Shown: positions 6,529 to 9,728 of the stretch, piece by piece | Layout of the letters: the number at the start of each line of letters is the position of its first letter | Numbering within the stretch: position 1 is the first letter of the stretch | NCBI GenBank assembly: GCA_900551505.1 | Contig: URWK01000035.1 | Coordinates: 1-9,728, forward strand | Direction of reading: 5' to 3' | Origin: an uncultured Ruminococcus sp. | GTDB taxonomy: Bacteria > Bacillota > Clostridia > Oscillospirales > Ruminococcaceae | Length of the DNA stretch: 9,728 nucleotides | Position numbers and translations under genes: made by a program | Notes under the pieces: model-generated | The model's input: the letters and a program-made list of their open reading frames with translations, nothing else | What the model was told of the DNA's origin: nothing | Database searches by the model: none

Positions 6529-6568
6529 AAATACGTTGCTTCTCGAAAAGGGAAGCAACGTATTTTTT
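6529..6568 (+). terminator. Strong rho-independent terminator of the tRNA operon
   Basis: A 14-bp perfect stem (6529-6542 with 6552-6565) around a 9-base loop, followed by a T run to 6568. It begins 6 bases after the tRNA-Pro. Confidence 0.95.
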
Positions 6569-6611
6569 ATTATGACATTTACGACACTTGTAAAATTTTA
6601 ATATAAGAGTC

Positions 6612-6640
6612 TTGAAAAGTTTGAAACCATATATTATAAT
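6612..6640 (+). promoter_or_regulatory. Sigma-A promoter of the nitroreductase gene
   Basis: TTGAAA (6612-6617) and TATAAT (6635-6640) with a 17-base spacer. Transcription should start near 6647, just before the AAAGGAG at 6657-6663. No operator-like palindrome overlaps it. Confidence 0.8.
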
Positions 6641-6672
6641 ATGATTAAAAACAGATAAAGGAGTGTTTAGAA

Positions 6673-7203
6673 ATGAACGAAACAATTAAAACTCTCGAAA
6701 CAAGAAGAAGTTGCAGAAAATTCAAATCGGACATGATTACAGAAGAAGAATTACAAGCTGTTCTCAAGGCAGGAACTTTCGCACCTACTGGCAGGGGAAT
6801 GCAGTCACCGATTATAATTGCCGTTACGAACAAGGAAATTCGTGATAAACTTTCGGAGGAAAACAGAAAAGTTGTTCCTGAATGGAAAGAGGGTTTCGAC
6901 CCATTCTACAATGCACCTGTAATTCTGATTGTACTCGCTGACAAATCCGCAGGAACATATTTATATGACGGCTCTCTTGTAATCGGAAACCTTATGAATG
7001 CGGCATCAAGCCTCGGACTCGGAAGTTGCTGGATTCACCGTGCAAAAGAAGTTATGAATACAGACTTCGGCAAAAAACTTCTTGCTGACCTCGGCATAGA
7101 AGGCGATTATGAAGGAATCGGAAACGTGGCTCTCGGCTATGCTGACGGAGAACTTCCTGAGCCTGCAAAGAGAAAAGACAATTACGTTTACTATATTAAG
7201 TAA
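6673..7203 (+). CDS. Nitroreductase-family FMN oxidoreductase
   Basis: The 176-residue cytosolic flavoprotein is of the nitroreductase superfamily, which uses FMN and NAD(P)H to reduce nitroaromatics, quinones or related electron acceptors; the physiological substrate is unknown. The N-terminal RRSCRKF (11-17) matches the FMN-phosphate binding RRSxRxF motif. APTGRGMQSP (37-46) is the second FMN-contact segment, usually A-P-S-G-x-N-x-Q-P-W. GNLMNAASSLGLGSCWI (105-121) is the conserved helix and glycine turn, and GYADGE (155-160) is the C-terminal signature. It is at the short end for the family and resembles the compact single-domain members of anaerobes. AAAGGAG lies 9 bases upstream of the ATG. 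It has its own promoter and terminator, so it is monocistronic. No ferredoxin domain is fused to it. Confidence 0.92.
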   Translation: MNETIKTLETRRSCRKFKSDMITEEELQAVLKAGTFAPTGRGMQSPIIIAVTNKEIRDKLSEENRKVVPEWKEGFDPFYNAPVILIVLADKSAGTYLYDGSLVIGNLMNAASSLGLGSCWIHRAKEVMNTDFGKKLLADLGIEGDYEGIGNVALGYADGELPEPAKRKDNYVYYIK

Positions 7204-7223
7204 AATTTACTTTGATAACTGTG

Positions 7224-7259
7224 CGGGCAACTTGTTTTCAGGTTGTCCGTTTTATTTTT
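7224..7259 (+). terminator. Rho-independent terminator of the nitroreductase gene
   Basis: An 11-bp stem with two G-U pairs (7224-7234 with 7239-7249), a TTTT loop and a T-rich tail (7250-7259), 20 bases after the stop codon. Confidence 0.88.
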
Positions 7260-7324
7260 ACAACAGAGAAATCTGTGAAAAAGAATTGTAATGATAATGT
7301 AAATATTTTATTATGTGAATATAC

Positions 7325-7353
7325 TTGAAAAGATATTAAGTTTATGTTATAAT
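7325..7353 (+). promoter_or_regulatory. Sigma-A promoter of the NfeD-SPFH operon
   Basis: TTGAAA (7325-7330) and TATAAT (7348-7353) with a 17-base spacer; transcription would start near 7360, about 55 bases before the first gene. No second promoter is evident before the SPFH gene, so both are probably on one transcript. Confidence 0.8.
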
Positions 7354-7413
7354 AATTTCAATCTCAGATAACATATTTTTGAGAAGATAACTTGAAAGGA
7401 GGTAAATATTTTT

Positions 7414-7848
7414 ATGAATCCGATTGTATGGGCAATAGTGTTTGTAATACTGGTAATCGCTGAACTTGCAACGTGCCAGCTTGTTTCAATCTGGTTTGCA
7501 ATCGGGGCATTGTCAGCGTTTGCGGTTTCGTTTTTCCTGCCGGTCTGGGCACAGATTGGAGTATTCATTATAGTATCTGTTGTAACGCTTTTGATTACCA
7601 AACCTTTGCTTCAAAAAATGTCAGTAAAATCATGCGTGCCGACAAATTTTGAACTCAACATAGGCAAGACGGGGATAGTTACAGAAGAAATTAATGCGGA
7701 ACTTCACACAGGCAGAGTGAAACTCGGAGATGTCTATTGGCAGGCAGTTTCCGAGGATAACGAAATTATACCCGTAAACACTTCCGTAACGGTTACGAAA
7801 GTCGAACTTACAACACTTACGGTTACAAGGACAAAAATAAACACTTGA
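7414..7848 (+). CDS. Short-form NfeD-family membrane protein
   Basis: The 144-residue protein has three hydrophobic segments near residues 4-20, 24-42 and 45-63. A cytosolic or periplasm-facing beta-barrel (OB fold) follows at about 83-140, containing GKTGIVTEEI and the diagnostic VKLGDVYWQAVSED, and ending TLTV. This is the short NfeD type, lacking the ClpP-like serine protease domain found in long NfeD proteins. These proteins pair with SPFH/stomatin partners encoded next door, and together they are thought to organise membrane microdomains and membrane-protein quality control. The start is fixed by AAAGGAGGT (7395-7403), 10 bases upstream. The gene is first in an operon with the SPFH gene 104 bases downstream. 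The specific client or function cannot be read from the sequence. Confidence 0.92.
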   Translation: MNPIVWAIVFVILVIAELATCQLVSIWFAIGALSAFAVSFFLPVWAQIGVFIIVSVVTLLITKPLLQKMSVKSCVPTNFELNIGKTGIVTEEINAELHTGRVKLGDVYWQAVSEDNEIIPVNTSVTVTKVELTTLTVTRTKINT

Positions 7849-7861
7849 TAAGGAGCAGAAC

Positions 7862-7888
7862 ATGAACACTGATAATCCGCCACATTAA
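7862..7888 (+). CDS. Possible eight-residue mini-ORF (MNTDNPPH) between the NfeD and SPFH genes
   Basis: ATG 7862 is preceded by TAAGGAG (7849-7855) at an ideal 6-base spacing and encodes MNTDNPPH before a TAA. The SD begins directly after the upstream TGA, so ribosomes finishing the NfeD gene could reinitiate here. A Pro-Pro pair just before the end is a known context for slowed translation. It could be a leader peptide coupling translation to the SPFH gene, a decayed gene start, or chance. Nothing proves that it is translated. Confidence 0.3.
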   Translation: MNTDNPPH

Positions 7889-7919
7889 CCAAGACGGAAT
7901 TTGAAATAAAATACACATT

Positions 7920-7950
7920 AATTTTGTCCGATACGGACAGGAGGAAAATT
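7920..7950 (+). promoter_or_regulatory. Hairpin enclosing the SPFH-gene Shine-Dalgarno
   Basis: GTCCG (7926-7930) pairs with CGGAC (7934-7938) around an ATA loop. An outer stem AATTTT (7920-7925) can pair with AAAATT (7945-7950), leaving AGGAGG (7939-7944), the SPFH-gene SD, as a bulge. The structure could modulate ribosome access. The 3-base loop and AT outer stem make it only moderately stable. Confidence 0.4.
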
Positions 7951-7952
7951 TT

Positions 7953-8948
7953 ATGGGATATGCTATATTAACAATCATTGTAATTTTATTGCTTATTGTG
8001 GTTTCATGTATCAAAATTGTACCACAAGCTCAGGAATACGTTGTTGAACGTCTGGGTACTTTCTATGCTGAATGGCATACAGGACCTCATTTCCTTATGC
8101 CGTTTATTGACAGAATAGCAAAGAGGGTTTCCGTGAAAGAACAGGTTGTTGACTTCAAGCCCCAGCCGGTTATTACAAAAGATAATGTAACTATGCAAAT
8201 TGATACAGTTGTTTTCTTCCAGGTAACAAATGCAAAACTTTTCACATACGGCATTGAACACCCGCTTTCGGCTATCGAAAATCTTTCGGCGACAACGCTT
8301 CGTAATATAATAGGTGAAATGGAACTTGACGCAACACTTACTTCAAGAGATGTAATCAACACAAAAATCACTTCAATTCTCGACCAGGCAACGGATAAAT
8401 GGGGAATAAAGGTAAATCGTGTGGAACTTAAAAATATTCTCCCACCTCGTGAAATTCAGGACGCTATGGAAAAACAGATGAAGGCAGAACGTGAAAGACG
8501 TGAGAAAATTCTCCAGGCAGAAGGCGAAAAGAAATCACAGGTTCTCGTTGCCGAAGGTGAAAAGGAATCCGCCATTCTTCGTGCGGAGGCTGACAAACAA
8601 TCCCGTATTCTCCGTGCGGAAGCTGAAAAGGAAGCTACAATTCTTCGTGCCGATGCTGTCAAGGAACAGAAAATCCTTGAGGCAAAGGGTGAAGCTCAGG
8701 CTATTGAACTCGTTCAGCAGGCAATTGCAGAAGGTATAAAGAAGCTTAACGAAGCACAACCGACACAGAATGTTATCGCTCTCAAATCGCTTGAAGCATT
8801 CGAGAAAGCGGCTGACGGCAAGGCAACAAAAATCATTATTCCGAGTGAAATTCAGGGAATGGCAGGGCTTGCGACAAGTCTTAAAGAGCTTGTGAAAGAC
8901 GAAAATCCTGAAAAAACAGAGGTGAAAAAGCCTCTTCCCAAAAACTAA
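7953..8948 (+). CDS. SPFH/stomatin-like (paraslipin/QmcA-type) membrane protein
   Basis: The 331-residue protein has a single N-terminal membrane helix (about 2-20) and then an SPFH/Band 7 domain (about 21-180). Family landmarks are IVPQAQEYVVERLGTF (22-37), GPHFLMPFID, VSVKEQVVDF, PQPVITKDNVTM and the GEMELDATLTSRD stretch. Residues 185-250 are six 11-residue repeats of the form xILxAEaEKex, a right-handed-type coiled coil used for oligomerisation. The C-terminal region (about 251-331) is Ala/Lys-rich and ends in a charged tail. Length and order match paraslipins, which assemble into large rings at the membrane and work with NfeD partners and AAA proteases such as FtsH. The AGGAGG SD (7939-7944) lies 8 bases upstream of the ATG. 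It is the second gene of the operon, after the NfeD gene. It is not a flotillin, being too short and in the QmcA style. Confidence 0.95.
   Translation: MGYAILTIIVILLLIVVSCIKIVPQAQEYVVERLGTFYAEWHTGPHFLMPFIDRIAKRVSVKEQVVDFKPQPVITKDNVTMQIDTVVFFQVTNAKLFTYGIEHPLSAIENLSATTLRNIIGEMELDATLTSRDVINTKITSILDQATDKWGIKVNRVELKNILPPREIQDAMEKQMKAERERREKILQAEGEKKSQVLVAEGEKESAILRAEADKQSRILRAEAEKEATILRADAVKEQKILEAKGEAQAIELVQQAIAEGIKKLNEAQPTQNVIALKSLEAFEKAADGKATKIIIPSEIQGMAGLATSLKELVKDENPEKTEVKKPLPKN
8505..8702 (+). repeat. Six 33-bp coding repeats (hendecads) in the SPFH gene
   Basis: Six in-frame 33-base units encode 11-residue coiled-coil repeats (KILQAEGEKKS, QVLVAEGEKES, AILRAEADKQS, RILRAEAEKEA, TILRADAVKEQ, KILEAKGEAQA). 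The DNA copies are diverged, so they are not recent tandem duplications, but units 3-5 remain similar enough to recombine. Confidence 0.9.
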
Positions 8949-8981
8949 GCAAAAAATTTGTTGAAAATGACGAATAACTTT

Positions 8982-9006
8982 AAGGCGGTTTTTGCCGCCT
9001 TTTTTT
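8982..9006 (+). terminator. Rho-independent terminator of the NfeD-SPFH operon
   Basis: A GC-rich 7-bp stem AAGGCGG/CCGCCTT (8982-8988 with 8995-9001), a 6-base loop and a T run to 9006, 33 bases after the SPFH stop. Confidence 0.93.
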
Positions 9007-9220
9007 GTTATATCAACGATAATATTCCGTTAATCTGTTTCACTCCCGATTTTCACATTCTTCACGCATATTTCAGATAAATCGTTGAAATTGTGGCGTT
9101 TGTTAAGAAAAATCGGATTGTTTTTTGAAATAAAACTGTTGAAATATAATCACTGTTTCGTCATTATGCACAAAAATATTGTGTTGCAGTGTACTGTTTT
9201 TACAAACTTTCAAAATCCCC
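9007..9220. other. AT-rich intergenic stretch without a gene
   Basis: No ORF with a ribosome binding site, tRNA or strong promoter is seen. Small inverted repeats are present: CACAA/TTGTG (9169-9183) and CAGT-GT-ACTG (9187-9196). Either could be an operator just upstream of the promoter at 9221, but both are within what chance gives in AT-rich DNA. A TATAAT at 9145-9150 lacks a properly spaced -35 box. Confidence 0.5.
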
Positions 9221-9249
9221 TTTACAAAAATATATAAATATATTATAAT
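9221..9249 (+). promoter_or_regulatory. Probable sigma-A promoter of the downstream secreted-enzyme gene
   Basis: TTTACA (9221-9226) and TATAAT (9244-9249) with a 17-base spacer. The predicted start near 9256 leaves a leader of about 250 bases before the ATG at 9505, far longer than the other leaders in this window (about 20-55). Confidence 0.7.
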
Positions 9250-9325
9250 ACAAATAGTTTAAAAGAACGGTCAGTTAATTTGATATGTAATAATACACAA
9301 ATCAATTATTTGCCGTTTTAATATT

Positions 9326-9476
9326 CTGTCGTTGAGACAGTTCGGAGAATGGATTGTGAAATTACGTTTAAACGTTTTCGTAATCATTCACAGGAATTGC
9401 AAAATGCAATTCTCGTATTTTTGTAAACACTTTATTAATGTATGGGCAACCATACGAAAACTCTGTATTCATGCAG
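9326..9476 (+). promoter_or_regulatory. Hairpin-rich 5' leader, possible structured regulatory RNA
   Basis: Within the predicted untranslated leader are five successive hairpins. They are CTGTC/GACAG (9326-9340); a long arm GTGAA-ATTACG with CGTAAT-CA-TTCAC (9356-9391); GAATTGCA/TGCAATTC with a 3-base loop (9394-9412); GTATGG/CCATAC closed by a GCAA (GNRA) tetraloop (9440-9455); and CTGTA/TGCAG (9463-9476). A 12-base palindrome ACGTTTAAACGT (9364-9375) offers an alternative fold of the long arm. It matches no riboswitch class I recognise, and no U-tailed terminator is present in it, so roles in mRNA stability or translation are more plausible than attenuation. Confidence 0.45.
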
Positions 9477-9504
9477 AACTATTTTTTAGGAGGAAGAAAA
9501 GAAA

Positions 9505-9728
9505 ATGCTTAGAAACAAGGCTACAAAGTCAGCTATTGCTGGTATCCTTTCACTCGCTATGGCAGCTTCCGGTGCAGTGTCAACATTTGCTCCACTCGCA
9601 CTTCAGATGACAACAGCTTCAGCAGGTGAAGAACTTGGTCAGGTTGATTTCAACAAGGGTGCAGGTCTTCCATGGCACGTTTGTGAATCCATGACAGGTA
9701 AACTCAAATTCGATATCTCAGGCGGTAC
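9505..9728 (+). CDS. Secreted protein, 5' part only; probably a CBM4-like module of a cellulosomal glycoside hydrolase (GH9-type)
   Basis: The first 74 codons are present and the gene runs off the window. A signal peptide is clear: MLRNKATKS, a hydrophobic core GILSLAMAASGAVSTFAPLAL, and a likely cleavage near ASA at residues 38-40. The mature start GEELGQVDFNKG, then GLPWHVCESMTGKLKFDISGG, resembles the N-terminal strand of family 4/9 carbohydrate-binding modules that precede GH9 cellulases in Ruminococcus and Clostridium. That assignment rests on the short F-N-x-G-x-G-L-P-W-H pattern and is tentative. AGGAGG (9488-9493) lies 11 bases upstream of the ATG. Codons are biased to GCT, GGT and CTT, suggesting high expression. 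A dockerin would be expected at the unseen C-terminus. Confidence 0.6.
   Translation, partial: MLRNKATKSAIAGILSLAMAASGAVSTFAPLALQMTTASAGEELGQVDFNKGAGLPWHVCESMTGKLKFDISGG

Noticed and set aside
7109..7291. 60-codon plus-strand frame overlapping the nitroreductase end
   Set aside because: It runs through the terminator in another frame and has no ribosome binding site.
8456..8662. Minus-strand frame with repeated SASARR units
   Set aside because: It is a mirror of the 33-bp coiled-coil repeats on the plus strand, not an independent gene.
8505..8702. Regular 33-bp repeats considered as a CRISPR-like or tandem DNA array
   Set aside because: They are in frame, diverged and encode coiled-coil hendecads of the SPFH protein; there are no spacers.
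9125..9150. TTGAAA plus TATAAT as a second promoter for the last gene
   Set aside because: The spacer is only 14 bases, too short for sigma-A; the pair at 9221-9249 is better.
9332..9610. 92-codon plus-strand frame across the leader and the start of the secreted protein
   Set aside because: It overlaps in another frame the well-supported signal-peptide gene with AGGAGG at 9488, has no RBS of its own, and runs through the hairpins.

Overview
The window looks like a low-GC, fibre-degrading Firmicute of the Ruminococcus group (R. flavefaciens / R. champanellensis type). The evidence is a secreted GH74 xyloglucanase ending in a Thr-rich linker and a type I dockerin, which marks a cellulosome component. 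Other support is the strong AGGAGG-type ribosome binding sites, near-consensus TTGACA/TATAAT promoters and U-tailed terminators between almost all transcription units. The genus is inferred from protein style, not proven. All genes lie on the + strand.

Layout. Bases 1-60 are a GC homopolymer-like block that does not look like the rest. A promoter and the dockerin-bearing GH74 gene follow (221-2842), with a hairpin terminator. A second abnormal block of G, C, A and T runs fills about 2915-3117. A small HNH endonuclease-like gene comes next (3137-3538). Then comes a two-gene operon: a DUF1538 membrane protein (3677-5221), which appears to start at an ATT codon, and an abutting protein with two PII-like domains (5222-5971). 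After a terminator come a DUF4250 small protein (6109-6282), a tRNA-Gln(TTG)/tRNA-Pro(GGG) pair driven by a perfect-consensus promoter (6362-6522), a nitroreductase-family flavoprotein (6673-7203), and an operon of a short NfeD-family protein (7414-7848) and an SPFH/stomatin-like protein (7953-8948). A 556-base gap with a promoter and a hairpin-rich leader precedes a second secreted-protein gene (9505 to the window end), probably another carbohydrate-active enzyme.

How the genes work together. The two edge genes are extracellular plant-wall degradation components. The middle is mostly housekeeping and accessory material. The DUF1538-PII pair looks like a transporter plus cytosolic sensor in the manner of AmtB-GlnK, but neither its substrate nor its effector is known from the sequence. 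NfeD and SPFH proteins typically form membrane-microdomain complexes.

Most worth a second look: the DUF1538/tandem-PII operon and its probable AUU start, the structured leader before the last gene, the mini-ORF and SD-enclosing hairpin between the NfeD and SPFH genes, and the two low-complexity blocks that bracket the GH74 gene and may be assembly artefacts.
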